A DNA stretch of 64,000 bases from Streptomyces cyaneogriseus subsp. noncyanogenus (GCF_000931445.1 NZ_CP010849.1:1798001-1862000); one strand, 5' to 3'; shown: positions 39,421 to 48,358, counted from the first letter of the stretch. The notes: generated from the sequence alone by a model not told the origin. Numbers and translations are program-made.

Positions 39421-40863
39421 TCAGACGATGCCGAACAGGACGGCCGCGCCGAGGACGACGAGGCAGGTGAGCGCCGCCCACTTCACCACGAACCTGGTGT
39501 GGTCGCCGAACTCGACCTTGGCCATGCCGACCAGGACGTAGACGGCCGGGACGAGCGGGCTCGACATGTGCAGCGGCTGGCCGACGATGGAGGCCCGCGC
39601 GATCTCCAGCGTGGAGACGCCGTGGGCCTGGCCGGCCTCGGCGAGCACCGGGAGGATGCCGAAGTAGAAGCCGTCGTTCGACATGAAGTACGTCAGCGGG
39701 ATGCTGAGCACGCCGGTGACCAGCGCCATGTGCGGGCCCATCCCGTCGGGGATGTTGCCGACCAGCCAGGCGGCCATGTGGTCGACCATGCCGGTGCCCT
39801 GGAGGACGCCGGTGAAGACGGCGGCGGCGAAGACCATGCCGGAGACGTTCAGGACGTTCTCGGCGTGCGCGGCGATGCGCGCCTTCTGGTCGGGCATGTG
39901 CGGGAAGTTGACGGTGAGCGCCAGCGCGGCGCCGAGCAGGAACAGCACCGGGATCGGCAGCCACTCCATGATCATGGCGGTGAGCAGGACGGCCGTGAGC
40001 AGCGCGTTGAACCAGTACAGCTTGGGGCGCAGGGTGGGCCGGTCGGGGTCGATGCCGTACAGGCCGTCGCCGGGCTCGGTGTCGCCCTGCGGTGCGGGGG
40101 CGCCGGCGCCCGGGCCGCCGGCGGGCGCGCTTCCCCGGCCGGCGCCGGAACCCTGGGCGTCCGCCGCGTCCTTGCCGGTGCCGGCGCCGACCAGCACCGT
40201 CTCGGTCTCGGTCCGCTGGTCCTCCGCCAGCGCCTGGTCCAGCGTCAGCACCCCCAGCCGCCGCCGCTCACGGACACCGAGGACGTAGGAGAGGAGCAGC
40301 ACGAAGAGGAGACCGACGGCCAGGGCCGGGATCATGGGGACGAAGATGTCGCCGGCGTCCACCTTCAGCGCGGTGGCGGCACGGGCGGTGGGCCCGCCCC
40401 AGGGGAGGGTGTTCATCACGCCGTTGGCCATCGCGGCCACTCCGGTCATCACGACCAGGCTCATCTTCAGCCGCTTGTACAGCGGGTACATCGCCGAGAC
40501 GGTGATCATGAAGGTGGTCGAGCCGTCGCCGTCGAGCGAGACGATCGCGGCGAGCACGGCGGTGCCGACGACGATGCGCATCGGGTCGGCCTTGCAGAAC
40601 CTGAGGATCCCGCGGACGACCGGGTCGAAGAGGCCGACGTCGATCATCACCCCGAAGTAGATGATCGCGAACATCAGCATCGCCGCCGTCGGGGCGAGGT
40701 CGCTCACGCCCTCGACGACGTAGTCGCCCAGGTGGGCGCCCTTGCCGACGAACACGCAGAACAGCGCGGGAATGAGCACGAGCGCCGCGATCGGCGACAT
40801 CTTCTTCAGCATGATCAGGACCAGGAAGGTCGCGATCATGACGAAGCCGAGGATGGTCAGCAT
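39421..40863 (-). CDS. citM: citrate-metal symporter (CitMHS family)
   Basis: A 480-residue membrane protein with about 12 segments, belonging to the CitMHS family (metal-citrate:H+ symporters). N-terminal signatures MLTILGFVMIATFLVLIMLKK, SPIAALVLIPALFCVFVG, FGVMIDVGLFDPVVR, and DGDGSTTFMITVSAMYPLYK. The C-terminal half has GTGMVDHMAAWLVGNIPDGMG and PLTYFMSNDGFYFGILPVLA and SPLVPAVYVLVGMAKVEFGDHTRF (kept short). A hydrophilic, Gly/Ala-rich cytosolic loop (about 225-275) splits the two halves. As I recall, the S. coelicolor protein at this position (SCO1710) transports iron- or calcium-citrate. Its 5' leader can form a hairpin that hides the ribosome binding site. Confidence 0.9.
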   Translation of the reverse strand: MLTILGFVMIATFLVLIMLKKMSPIAALVLIPALFCVFVGKGAHLGDYVVEGVSDLAPTAAMLMFAIIYFGVMIDVGLFDPVVRGILRFCKADPMRIVVGTAVLAAIVSLDGDGSTTFMITVSAMYPLYKRLKMSLVVMTGVAAMANGVMNTLPWGGPTARAATALKVDAGDIFVPMIPALAVGLLFVLLLSYVLGVRERRRLGVLTLDQALAEDQRTETETVLVGAGTGKDAADAQGSGAGRGSAPAGGPGAGAPAPQGDTEPGDGLYGIDPDRPTLRPKLYWFNALLTAVLLTAMIMEWLPIPVLFLLGAALALTVNFPHMPDQKARIAAHAENVLNVSGMVFAAAVFTGVLQGTGMVDHMAAWLVGNIPDGMGPHMALVTGVLSIPLTYFMSNDGFYFGILPVLAEAGQAHGVSTLEIARASIVGQPLHMSSPLVPAVYVLVGMAKVEFGDHTRFVVKWAALTCLVVLGAAVLFGIV

Positions 40864-40929
40864 GAGTGGACACCTAACGTTCGCCCTTGAACATTCCCAC
40901 CAGGGCAGGCGGTGCGACGACGTTAGGTG
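40864..40929 (-). promoter_or_regulatory. citM leader: long-range hairpin over the ribosome binding site
   Basis: On the minus strand, arms CACCTAACGT (plus 40920-40929) and ACGTTAGGTG (plus 40871-40880) are perfectly complementary over 10 bp. The 3' arm contains the AGGTG that lies 7 nt before the ATG, so pairing would mask it. An inner CACC...GGTG stem can form. Alternatively, it is a pair of operator half-sites 49 bp apart. Confidence 0.55.
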
Positions 40930-41016
40930 CCGTCCTGTTGCGTTAACAAGATGTTGACACGCGAGCAATAAGCGCAAAACTCCAGGTCACGGCTGTGTCC
41001 GGGGCAGCGGGCCGGG

Positions 41017-43242
41017 CTACGGGGCGAGCTCGACGGGGACGCCGTTGAGTACGGCGGTGCCCGACAGCGGGTCGAGCAGGCTGCCGTCCAGGAGCTGGTT
41101 GACGTTGACGCCGGGGTCGACGGCGGCGTGCGCCAGCCGGGTGCCGGGCCGGTCGTGGCCCCAGCCGTGCGGCAGGCTCACCACGCCCGGCCGGACGGTG
41201 CCGGTGACCTCGGCGGGCGCGGTCACCTCTCCCCCGGCGCCCTTGACGCGCACCGGTGCCCCGTCCCGTACGCCGAGGCGGGCGGCGTCCTCGGGGTGGA
41301 TGTGCAGGGTGCAGCGGTTGGTGCCGCCGGTGAGGGCCGGGATGTTGTGCATCCAGCTGTTGTTGGAGCGCAGATGGCGGCGGCCGACCAGGACGAACCC
41401 GGTGGGGCGCTCGGCCAGGGCGGCGCGCAGGCGGGGCAGGTCGTCGGCGATCGGCCCGGGCAGCAGTTCCACTTTGCCGCTGACGGTCTTCAGCGGCTGC
41501 GGCAGGCGGGGGCGGAGCGGACCGAGGTCGATGCCGTGCGGGTGTGCGAGCAGCTTCTCCAGGGTGAGCCCGTCCGGCCGGGCGCCGAAGCCGTCGCCGT
41601 AGGGGCCCAGGCGCAGCATCAGGTCGAGCCGCCGCTCGGGGCCGTCCAGGCCGCTCAGCAGGGCGGCGAGTTCCCCCGGGTCGCGGCCGTGCACCGGGGA
41701 GTGCGGCTCCCGTACCGCCGTTTCCAGGCTCTGCTCGATCACCATCGCGTCGACGGCGGACGGGTCGGCGCCGTGGCGGCCGGTCGCGGCGAGGACCAGC
41801 CGGGCCATGATCTCGGTCTCGGCCATGCGGCCGGGTTCGAGAGGGACGGCGGGGCGGGTGTAGCGGACCTGGTTGCGCACGGCGAGGGTGTTGAAGGCGA
41901 AGTCGTGGTGCGGGGTCTGCGCGGGCGGCGGCGGTGGCAGCACGACGTGCGCGTGGCGCGAGGTCTCGTTGAGGTACGGGTCGACGGCCACCATGAAGTC
42001 GAGGGAGTCCAGGGCCTTGGCGAGCCGGTCGCCGTCGGGTGCGGAGAGCACCGGGTTGGCGGCGAAGGCGATGACCGCGCGGATGGGCGTGCCTTCGCCG
42101 GTGGCGGTGTCGATCTCCTCGGCGAGGGCGGCCAGCGGCAGCTCCCCCTTGGCCTCCGGGTGTCCGCTCACCCGGGAGCGCCACCGGCCGAGGGCGAAGC
42201 CGCGCCCGGGTCCGGCGGGGCGGGGCGTCCTGGCGGTGGCGGCCAGCGGGAACAGCGCGCCGCCGGGGCGGTCGAGGTTGCCGGTGAGGATGTTCAGGAC
42301 GTCCACGAGCCAACTGGCGAGGGTGCCGTGGGGGACGGTGCAGCTTCCGATGCGGCCGTAGACGGCGGCGGTGGGGGCGGCGGCGAGTTCCCGGGCGAGG
42401 GTGCGGACGAGGCCGGCGTCCACGTCGCAGGCGGCGGCGACGGCCTCGGGGGTGAAGCCGGCCAGGGCGGTGCGGAGTTCGGCGACGCCCTGGACGTGCG
42501 GAGCGAGGTCCCCCAGGTCGGCGAGGTCCTCGTCGAAGAGGACGTGGGCCATCGCGGCGAGCAGCAGCGCGTCGGTGCCGGGGCGCGGGGCGATGTGCCG
42601 GTCGGCGAGGCGGGCGGTGCGGGTGCGGCGCGGGTCGACGACGGTCAGGGTGCCGCCGCGGGCCTTGAGGGCCTTCAGCCGGCCGGGGAAGTCGGGTGCG
42701 GTGCACAGACTCCCGTTGGATTCCAGGGGGTTGGCGCCGATGAGGAGGAGGTGGTCGGTGCGGTCCAGGTCGGGGACGGGGATCGCGTTGGCGTCGCCGA
42801 ACAGCAGTCCGCTGGAGACGTGCTTGGGCATCTGGTCGAGCGTCGAGGCGGTGTACAGGTTGCGGATGCCGAGCGCGCTGAGCAGGACGGGCGGATAGAG
42901 GGCGCCGGCCATGGTGTGCACGGTGGGGTTGCCGAGGACGACGGCCACGGACTGGGGGCCGTACCGCTCGACGACGGGCCGCAGACCGGCGGCCACCGCG
43001 TCGAAGGCCGCCTCCCAGCCGGTCTCGCGCAGCACGCCGTCCCGGCGGACCAGGGGCGCGCGCAGCCGGTCGGGGTCGGCGTCGACCGCCCCGAACGAGG
43101 CGCCCTTGGGGCAGACGAACCCCTGGCTGAACACGTCGTCGCGGTCACCGCGGGCACCGGTGACGCGGCTCCCCTCGACCGTCAGGGTCAGGCCGCAGGT
43201 GGCCTCGCACAGGGGACAGATACGCAGGGCGGTACGGGACAC
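41017..43242 (-). CDS. molybdopterin-dependent oxidoreductase (DMSO reductase family)
   Basis: A 741-residue catalytic subunit binding bis-MGD and one [4Fe-4S]. The cluster motif CPLCEATCG...CPKG (C-x2-C-x3-C, fourth Cys in FVCPKG near residue 44) is present. MGD-binding segments include GDANAIPVPDLDRTDHLLLIGANPLESN and the C-terminal domain RSNNSWMHNIPALTGG, GAPVRVKGAGG, PHGWGHDRPGTRLA. The usual Cys/Ser molybdenum-ligand position (near STLDQMPKHVSSGLLFG) is not obvious and could be Ser or absent. No electron-transfer subunits are adjacent and there is no Tat signal, so it is cytosolic. It may be a nitrate/formate/unknown-substrate enzyme. GGGGAGGACCCGT precedes GTG. Confidence 0.88.
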   Translation of the reverse strand: MSRTALRICPLCEATCGLTLTVEGSRVTGARGDRDDVFSQGFVCPKGASFGAVDADPDRLRAPLVRRDGVLRETGWEAAFDAVAAGLRPVVERYGPQSVAVVLGNPTVHTMAGALYPPVLLSALGIRNLYTASTLDQMPKHVSSGLLFGDANAIPVPDLDRTDHLLLIGANPLESNGSLCTAPDFPGRLKALKARGGTLTVVDPRRTRTARLADRHIAPRPGTDALLLAAMAHVLFDEDLADLGDLAPHVQGVAELRTALAGFTPEAVAAACDVDAGLVRTLARELAAAPTAAVYGRIGSCTVPHGTLASWLVDVLNILTGNLDRPGGALFPLAATARTPRPAGPGRGFALGRWRSRVSGHPEAKGELPLAALAEEIDTATGEGTPIRAVIAFAANPVLSAPDGDRLAKALDSLDFMVAVDPYLNETSRHAHVVLPPPPPAQTPHHDFAFNTLAVRNQVRYTRPAVPLEPGRMAETEIMARLVLAATGRHGADPSAVDAMVIEQSLETAVREPHSPVHGRDPGELAALLSGLDGPERRLDLMLRLGPYGDGFGARPDGLTLEKLLAHPHGIDLGPLRPRLPQPLKTVSGKVELLPGPIADDLPRLRAALAERPTGFVLVGRRHLRSNNSWMHNIPALTGGTNRCTLHIHPEDAARLGVRDGAPVRVKGAGGEVTAPAEVTGTVRPGVVSLPHGWGHDRPGTRLAHAAVDPGVNVNQLLDGSLLDPLSGTAVLNGVPVELAP

Positions 43243-43286
43243 GGGTCCTCCCCGGGGCGGCGGCGGGTGCGCGCGGGCACGGCCGA

Positions 43287-43304
43287 GCATACCGATCGGT
43301 ATGC
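43287..43304. promoter_or_regulatory. perfect 18-bp palindrome before the molybdoenzyme
   Basis: GCATACCGATCGGTATGC equals its own reverse complement. It is 45-62 bp before the molybdoenzyme start and about 180 bp downstream of the TetR stop at 43481, so the TetR is the likely ligand. Confidence 0.75.
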
Positions 43305-43397
43305 CCGGTGGGGAGGGCATACGGGCGGCGGGGTACCGTCCGTTGGCCGGCGGGCGACGGTCCGGCAGCCGCCCGGCCCGCCGCCGGGCACCCGGCC

Positions 43398-43458
43398 CAC
43401 CGGACGGGCGCCTGGTCCGCCGGACGAGCGCCCCGGACCACCGGACGAGCGCCCGGCC
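43398..43458. repeat. three degenerate 20-21-bp repeats
   Basis: Units of the form CACCGGACGAGCGCCCGG start near 43398, 43418 and 43439, in the gap between the TetR stop and the molybdoenzyme. Non-coding. Possibly a terminator for the TetR gene, since the units contain CCGG-rich self-complementary parts. Confidence 0.7.
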
Positions 43459-43480
43459 CGCCCGGCGTAGATCCGCTCCG

Positions 43481-44101
43481 TCAGTCGAGCAACCGCCCCA
43501 GATACGCCCGCAGCAGCGCCCGCGCTTCCTCGATGATCTTCTCGTCGCCTTCCGGGGAGACCCGGAAGGCGAGGTGCACCAGGGTGTCGGCGGTCTCCAC
43601 GGCGACGAGGAAGGCACGGCGCAGGTCCTCGTCGGGCTCGCGGCCGAGGTGGCCGGAGAGCAGGTCGGTGAGCCGGTCGGCGACACGGTGGTTGGGTTCG
43701 GTGTGCCGGGCGCCCACCGGTATCTGGTTGCCGAAGTCGACGAGGGAGAAGCCGGGCGCGGACCGCTTCATCGCCAGGTACTCGTCGAGCACCGCGTCCA
43801 GCGCGGCCCGCCAGCCGCCGTCATCGCCGGCCTGGTCCAGGCGCTCGGTCACGCGCTCGGTGTACCGCTCGAGGTTGCGCTGGGCGAGCGCGTCGGCCAT
43901 CTGCCGCTTGTTGCCGAAGAAGCGGTACACCGAGCCGATGGGCACACCGGCGCGCAGGGCCACCGCCCGGGTGCTCAGGGCCTCGTAGCCGACCTCGTCC
44001 AGGAGGTCGGCGCAGGCGTCCAGGATCCTCGCCAGCCGTTCGGCACTGCGCCGCTGCACGGGGGCGCGGCGGAGTGATGTCGCGTGGGGCACGGTCCTCA
44101 T
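43481..44101 (-). CDS. TetR-family regulator beside the molybdoenzyme
   Basis: A 206-residue repressor with HTH STRAVALRAGVPIGSVYRFF (about 42-61) and a TetR_C-type C-terminal helical domain. GGGAGGGCATC precedes ATG at 44101. The palindrome at 43287 is placed so that this regulator can control the downstream molybdoenzyme on the same strand. Read-through from the upstream lipoprotein gene (64-bp gap) is possible. Confidence 0.87.
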   Translation of the reverse strand: MRTVPHATSLRRAPVQRRSAERLARILDACADLLDEVGYEALSTRAVALRAGVPIGSVYRFFGNKRQMADALAQRNLERYTERVTERLDQAGDDGGWRAALDAVLDEYLAMKRSAPGFSLVDFGNQIPVGARHTEPNHRVADRLTDLLSGHLGREPDEDLRRAFLVAVETADTLVHLAFRVSPEGDEKIIEEARALLRAYLGRLLD

Positions 44102-44165
44102 GATGCCCTCCCGCCGCCGTCCGGTGAACCGTGACGACGGGTGCGGAACCGGGCGCCCGCGGCAC

Positions 44166-44822
44166 TCACCCCGCCCCGCGCGCCGCGCCCGCTCCGGGCC
44201 TCGCCGCGCCGGTCGCCCCCGGCCTCTCGGCGGCGGTCGGCTCCGGTCTCTCGGCGGCGGTCGTCCCAGGTCCCTCCGCGGCACTCGCCGTAGGCCCCTC
44301 CGCGGCGGTCGGTCGCGGCCCCGACACGGTGATGTCCGCGGTGTTCTCGACGGGTTCGCCCGCCACGGCCCAGACCGTGCCGTCGTCGGCGTGCAGTCGG
44401 GCGGTGACGTGGTGCGTGCCGCGCGGGACGAGGCGGGCGGCGAGCCGGTGGCCGGGGCCGCGCAGGCGGGTGACGAGACCGTCGTCCAGGTAGAGATAGG
44501 CCAGGCCGCGTCCGGGCCGCGCTTCGGCCCGCGTACCGGGGGGCGAGAAGCGGAAGTTGCGGACCGACAGCCGTATCTCCCAGTCACCGCCGGTGCCGGG
44601 CTGCACCTCGACGCCGACCTCGGGAGCGTGCTCGGCGGCCACCTCCCGATAGCGCCGGCCCTCTGCGTCGGTGTCGTCGAGCAGCTCGCCCACGGGCGCG
44701 GCGGGCACGGTTCCGCGTCCGCGCGCCGGTTCGCGGGCATCACCGGCACCGCAGCCCGCGGGCCCGGCCAGCAGCAGGACGCAGACCGCGAGCACGGCAC
44801 GCGATCTCCGTGTCCACGACAT
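44166..44822 (-). CDS. putative secreted lipoprotein
   Basis: A 218-residue hypothetical protein. The signal [27 protein letters not shown] ends in PAGC, a weak lipobox (Pro at -3), so it is probably a lipoprotein. The middle (about 60-155) is a beta-rich domain, with [42 protein letters not shown] and ...[16 protein letters not shown], resembling a copper-chaperone-like or YHYH/CHRD-type fold without the metal residues. The C-terminal 40 residues are AAEGP/AAERP-type repeats, a linker-like tail. Family unknown to me. Confidence 0.72.
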   Translation of the reverse strand: MSWTRRSRAVLAVCVLLLAGPAGCGAGDAREPARGRGTVPAAPVGELLDDTDAEGRRYREVAAEHAPEVGVEVQPGTGGDWEIRLSVRNFRFSPPGTRAEARPGRGLAYLYLDDGLVTRLRGPGHRLAARLVPRGTHHVTARLHADDGTVWAVAGEPVENTADITVSGPRPTAAEGPTASAAEGPGTTAAERPEPTAAERPGATGAARPGAGAARGAG

Positions 44823-44870
44823 GCCGGGGAGCGTAGAACACCGGGCCGGGGACGCGGATCCTCCTGGGGT

Positions 44871-44920
44871 CGGGTTCCGGTCGGCCTTCCGGCGGAGTCC
44901 CGGAGACCGACCGGAACCCG
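44871..44920. repeat. 14-bp perfect inverted repeat
   Basis: CGGGTTCCGGTCGG (44871-44884) and CCGACCGGAACCCG (44907-44920) with a 22-nt loop, in the divergent gap between the lipoprotein gene and hmgA. No gene ends here, so it is unlikely to be a terminator. It may be an operator or a leader hairpin of the minus-strand gene. Confidence 0.75.
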
Positions 44921-45021
44921 GTCCTATGCGTGGAAACCCGCCCGGAACGGCCCTGTCGCCCCCCGCCGGGACGGGGCGATACCGCCGGGCCGCCGCACAC
45001 CTCTTGCGCCCGCACGCCCCC

Positions 45022-45045
45022 ATTCCTACGGTGAAGCATAGGAAT
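45022..45045. promoter_or_regulatory. hmgA promoter/operator candidate
   Basis: Inverted repeat ATTCCTA-N10-TAGGAAT, 37 bp before hmgA. It overlaps a possible -10 (TACGGT, 45027-45032) whose -35 TTGCGC is at 45004-45009 (17-bp spacing). A repressor, such as the downstream GntR, would block RNA polymerase here. Confidence 0.5.
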
Positions 45046-45081
45046 CATGGGCGTGCGGGATCTGACGGCGAGGGAGCGATC

Positions 45082-46398
45082 ATGAGCGGGGACGCGCGGA
45101 AGACCGCGGAGCGGCTGGCCTATCTCACCGGCTTCGGCAACGAGCACAGCTCGGAGGCGGTGCCGGGCGCCCTGCCCGAGGGCCGCAACTCGCCGCAGCG
45201 CGCGCCCCTCGGCCTGTACGCGGAGCAGCTCAGCGGCACGGCGTTCACCGAGCCGAGGGCGCACAACCGGCGCTCGTGGCTGTACCGGATCCGCCCCTCG
45301 GCCGCGCACCCGGCGTTCACTCGGGCGGACAACGGCGCGATCCGCACCGCGCCCTTCACCGAGACGGTGCCCGATCCCAACCGGCTGCGCTGGAACCCGC
45401 TGCCCGAGCCGCCCGCCGGGACGGATTTCCTCGCGGGTCTGTGGACGCTCGGCGGCAACGGGGACGCGGCCCAGCGCACCGGCGTCGCCGTGCACCTGTA
45501 CCACGCCGACGCCTCCATGGACCGGGTCTTCAGCGACGCCGACGGCGAGCTGCTCATCGTCCCGGAGCGCGGAGGGCTGCTGCTGCGCACCGAGTTCGGC
45601 CTGCTGCACGCCGAGCCGGGCCATGTGGCGCTGATTCCGCGCGGGGTCCGCTTCCGGGTGGAGCTGCTGGACGAGACGGCCCGCGGCTATGTCTGCGAGA
45701 ACTACGGCGCCCCCTTCCGCCTCCCCGACCTCGGCCCGATCGGCGCCAACGGCCTCGCCCACGCGCGGGACTTCCGCGCGCCGGTCGCCGCGTACGAGGA
45801 CGTCGAGGGCCCGGTGGAGGTCGTGAACAAGTTCTGCGGCAACCTGTGGACCGCCACGTACGACCACTCACCGCTCGACGTGGTCGCCTGGCACGGCAAC
45901 CATGTGCCGTACGTCTACGACCTGCGCCGTTTCAACGTGCTGGGGACCATCTCCTACGACCACCCCGACCCGTCGATCTTCACGGTGCTGACCTCTCCCT
46001 CCGACACCCCGGGGCTGGCGGGCGTCGACTTCGTCGTCTTCGCGCCGCGCTGGCTGGTGGGCGAGGACACGTTCCGGCCGCCGTACTTCCACCGGAACGT
46101 GATGAGCGAGTACATGGGCCTGATCGAGGGCGCCTACGACGCGAAGGCGGAGGGCTTCGTGCCGGGCGGCGGCTCGCTGCACAACATGATGTCGGCGCAC
46201 GGGCCGGACCGGGAGACGTTCGACCGGGCGAGCGCCGCCGAGCTGCGGCCGCAGAAGATCGACGACGGGCTGGCGTTCATGTTCGAGACACGGTGGCCGG
46301 TGACGCTGACCTCCCAGGCGGCCCGCGCCGGACACCTGCAACAGCGCTACGACGACGTCTGGCAGGGCCTGGAGCGGCACTTCCGCCCCTTGCACTGA
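45082..46398 (+). CDS. hmgA: homogentisate 1,2-dioxygenase
   Basis: A 438-residue non-heme Fe(II) dioxygenase that opens the ring of homogentisate to maleylacetoacetate in tyrosine catabolism. The N terminus [28 protein letters not shown] is diagnostic. Iron ligands are in the cupin C-terminal domain: [17 protein letters not shown] (His, Glu) and [14 protein letters not shown] (His). The central [11 protein letters not shown] and [25 protein letters not shown] complete the family pattern. GAGGGAGCGATC precedes ATG. Followed after 27 bp by a GntR regulator. SCO1715 is the S. coelicolor equivalent, as I recall. Confidence 0.95.
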   Translation: MSGDARKTAERLAYLTGFGNEHSSEAVPGALPEGRNSPQRAPLGLYAEQLSGTAFTEPRAHNRRSWLYRIRPSAAHPAFTRADNGAIRTAPFTETVPDPNRLRWNPLPEPPAGTDFLAGLWTLGGNGDAAQRTGVAVHLYHADASMDRVFSDADGELLIVPERGGLLLRTEFGLLHAEPGHVALIPRGVRFRVELLDETARGYVCENYGAPFRLPDLGPIGANGLAHARDFRAPVAAYEDVEGPVEVVNKFCGNLWTATYDHSPLDVVAWHGNHVPYVYDLRRFNVLGTISYDHPDPSIFTVLTSPSDTPGLAGVDFVVFAPRWLVGEDTFRPPYFHRNVMSEYMGLIEGAYDAKAEGFVPGGGSLHNMMSAHGPDRETFDRASAAELRPQKIDDGLAFMFETRWPVTLTSQAARAGHLQQRYDDVWQGLERHFRPLH

Positions 46399-46425
46399 TC
46401 CTCGCCTGCCGGTACGGATGGCCTC

Positions 46426-47175
46426 GTGACCTCCTTCGCCCCGGACTCCCTCGTCCTGAACCGCAAGCTGCCGCTGTGGTACCAGGTCTCGCAGTCGCTG
46501 CGCGCCTCCATACTGGGCCGCTCGTCCCGGGACCCGCTGCGCCTGCCCACCGAGGAGCAACTGGCCGGTCACTACGGGGTGAGCGTGCTCACCATGCGGC
46601 AGGCGCTGAAGGAGCTGGAGGAGGAGGGGCTGATCACCCGCCACCGCCGGCGCGGCACGTTCATCGAGCCGCACGCCCGGCGGGGCGCCCCGGTGCGGCT
46701 GCTGGGCTCGGTGGACGCGATCGTGGCCCAGCAGTCCGGCATGACGACCGAACTGCTGGACCACGGCAGCGGTCCGGTGCCGGCGGAGTTCGCCGAGTAC
46801 TTCCCGGATCTGGCCGAGACGGCGACGTACCACCGGCTGCGCAGCGACGAGAAGACCGGTGAGCCGACCAACCACGCCCGCAACTGGGTCCGTCCCGAAC
46901 TGGCGGCGCGCTTCGACCCGGAGGACCTGGCCCGCTGGCCGATGACCAAGGTGCTGCGGGACGTCGTCGGAGCCGGTATCGGCCGTATCACGGACACGGT
47001 GGAGGCGCGGCTGGCGGACCCGGAGACGGCGCGGCTGCTCCGGATCCCGCTGCTCAGCCCGATCCTGCACTACACGGGCGTCACCTACGACACGGACGGG
47101 CGGGTGCTGGACGTGGCGGTCATCCATTACCGGGGCGACCGCTTCTCCTTCACGGTCACACTGGATGCCACCTGA
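46426..47175 (+). CDS. GntR/HutC-family regulator downstream of hmgA
   Basis: A 249-residue regulator with the GntR winged HTH (about 17-80: PLWYQVSQSLRASILG ... LPTEEQLAGHYGVSVLTMRQALKELEEEGLI) and a C-terminal UTRA ligand domain (about 95-240) of the HutC type. It is co-directional with hmgA (27-bp gap), so it is probably an autoregulated local repressor or activator for homogentisate/tyrosine degradation. GTG start. HutC-family ligands are small catabolites such as urocanate, so homogentisate or phenylpyruvate derivatives are plausible. Confidence 0.87.
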   Translation: MTSFAPDSLVLNRKLPLWYQVSQSLRASILGRSSRDPLRLPTEEQLAGHYGVSVLTMRQALKELEEEGLITRHRRRGTFIEPHARRGAPVRLLGSVDAIVAQQSGMTTELLDHGSGPVPAEFAEYFPDLAETATYHRLRSDEKTGEPTNHARNWVRPELAARFDPEDLARWPMTKVLRDVVGAGIGRITDTVEARLADPETARLLRIPLLSPILHYTGVTYDTDGRVLDVAVIHYRGDRFSFTVTLDAT

Positions 47176-47197
47176 CGCGCTCGGGCGGCGTCGTACG

Positions 47198-48358
47198 ATG
47201 CCCGGCGTGACGTACGAGGACACTCCGCTGCTGGCGGACCTCATGCCGTGGTCCGTCGCACCGCTGCGGCTCGGCCGGGACTGGCCGGCCGGCCCGGACG
47301 CGGCGTCGCTGAAGGCCCGCTGGGACGCATTGGTGACGGCGGAGGGGCCCGACCGCGAGCTCCTCTTCCGGCCGACGCGGTCGCGGACGCTGCACACGGC
47401 GGTGGGGCAGTTGCCGGGCCGCACCGGGGGCACGGAGCGGCTGGCGCGCGCCACGGGCCGGTGCCCGGAGCCGGTGCGTGTGCTGCGCGCCCCCTTCGAC
47501 GAGCAGTGGCTGATCCCGGACCACCGGCTGATCGACGCGGCCCGGCCGGAGCTGTGGCGGGTGGCGGACGAGCGGCAGGTCTTCGTCGTGGAGACGGCCG
47601 GTCCCGCCGCCGGCCCGCCGCTCCTGGCCACCTCGCTGCTTCCGCTGCTGGGCCCCGGCCGCGTCCGCCCGCTCCACCGCCGCCCGGGCGGCGGGGAGCC
47701 CAATCTGGCCCCCGGGCTCCTGGATCATCTGGCCGTCCGGCTCGGCCGCGCCCCGGACCCGCTGGACGTCCTGGCCTGGATCGTCGCGGCGGCCCGCCCC
47801 GGCCCGCGGGTCCCGCTCACCGGGGATCCGGAGCTGTGGGCCCACGGTGTCGCGCTGGGGCGACGCGCGCTGTGGCTGATGCGGCGCGACGGCGAGCGTC
47901 CGAGGCTGCCCGGTGGCCGCCGCCCCTATGTCCGCGCCCCGCTGCCGGCCCGCCCGCGGGTCCTGCGCTACGACGCCGAGGAGGAGACGCTCCACCTCGA
48001 CGAGGGCCGTATCTCCCCGGTGCCGCCGGACGCCTGGGAGTTCGAGGCGGGCGGGGTGCGGGTCCTGGAGCACTGGTTCGCGGCCCGGACCGCCGTGGCC
48101 GAGCCGGGCACGCTGGCCGCGATCCGCCCGGCCGGCTGGCCGCAGGTCTGGACCTCGGAGCTGCTGGAGCTGATCACGGTGCTCGCCCTGCTCGCCGAAG
48201 TACGGGCGCGGATGGCGGACTTGGTGGTGACGGAGCCGATCACGACGGCGGAGCTGCGGGCGGCTGGGGTGCTCCCGGTGCCGGAGCGGGCCCGGCGGCC
48301 GGCCTCGGTGCTGGACCACCTGGAGGAGGGTCCGGAGGGGCAGTTCGCGCTGCTGTAG
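47198..48358 (+). CDS. lone type-ISP restriction-enzyme-like protein
   Basis: A 386-residue protein I tentatively place with the C-terminal target-recognition-like region of Type ISP restriction-modification enzymes; this identification is from memory and has low support. The sequence has PFDEQWLIPDHRLIDAARPELWRVADE, a Trp-rich middle and a region PRVLRYDAEEETLHLDEGRISPVPPDAWEFEAGGVRVLEHWF. None of the helicase, endonuclease or methyltransferase motifs (NPPY, Walker A) are seen, so it cannot act as a full restriction enzyme. It follows the GntR gene by 22 bp. Cytosolic. Confidence 0.55.
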   Translation: MPGVTYEDTPLLADLMPWSVAPLRLGRDWPAGPDAASLKARWDALVTAEGPDRELLFRPTRSRTLHTAVGQLPGRTGGTERLARATGRCPEPVRVLRAPFDEQWLIPDHRLIDAARPELWRVADERQVFVVETAGPAAGPPLLATSLLPLLGPGRVRPLHRRPGGGEPNLAPGLLDHLAVRLGRAPDPLDVLAWIVAAARPGPRVPLTGDPELWAHGVALGRRALWLMRRDGERPRLPGGRRPYVRAPLPARPRVLRYDAEEETLHLDEGRISPVPPDAWEFEAGGVRVLEHWFAARTAVAEPGTLAAIRPAGWPQVWTSELLELITVLALLAEVRARMADLVVTEPITTAELRAAGVLPVPERARRPASVLDHLEEGPEGQFALL

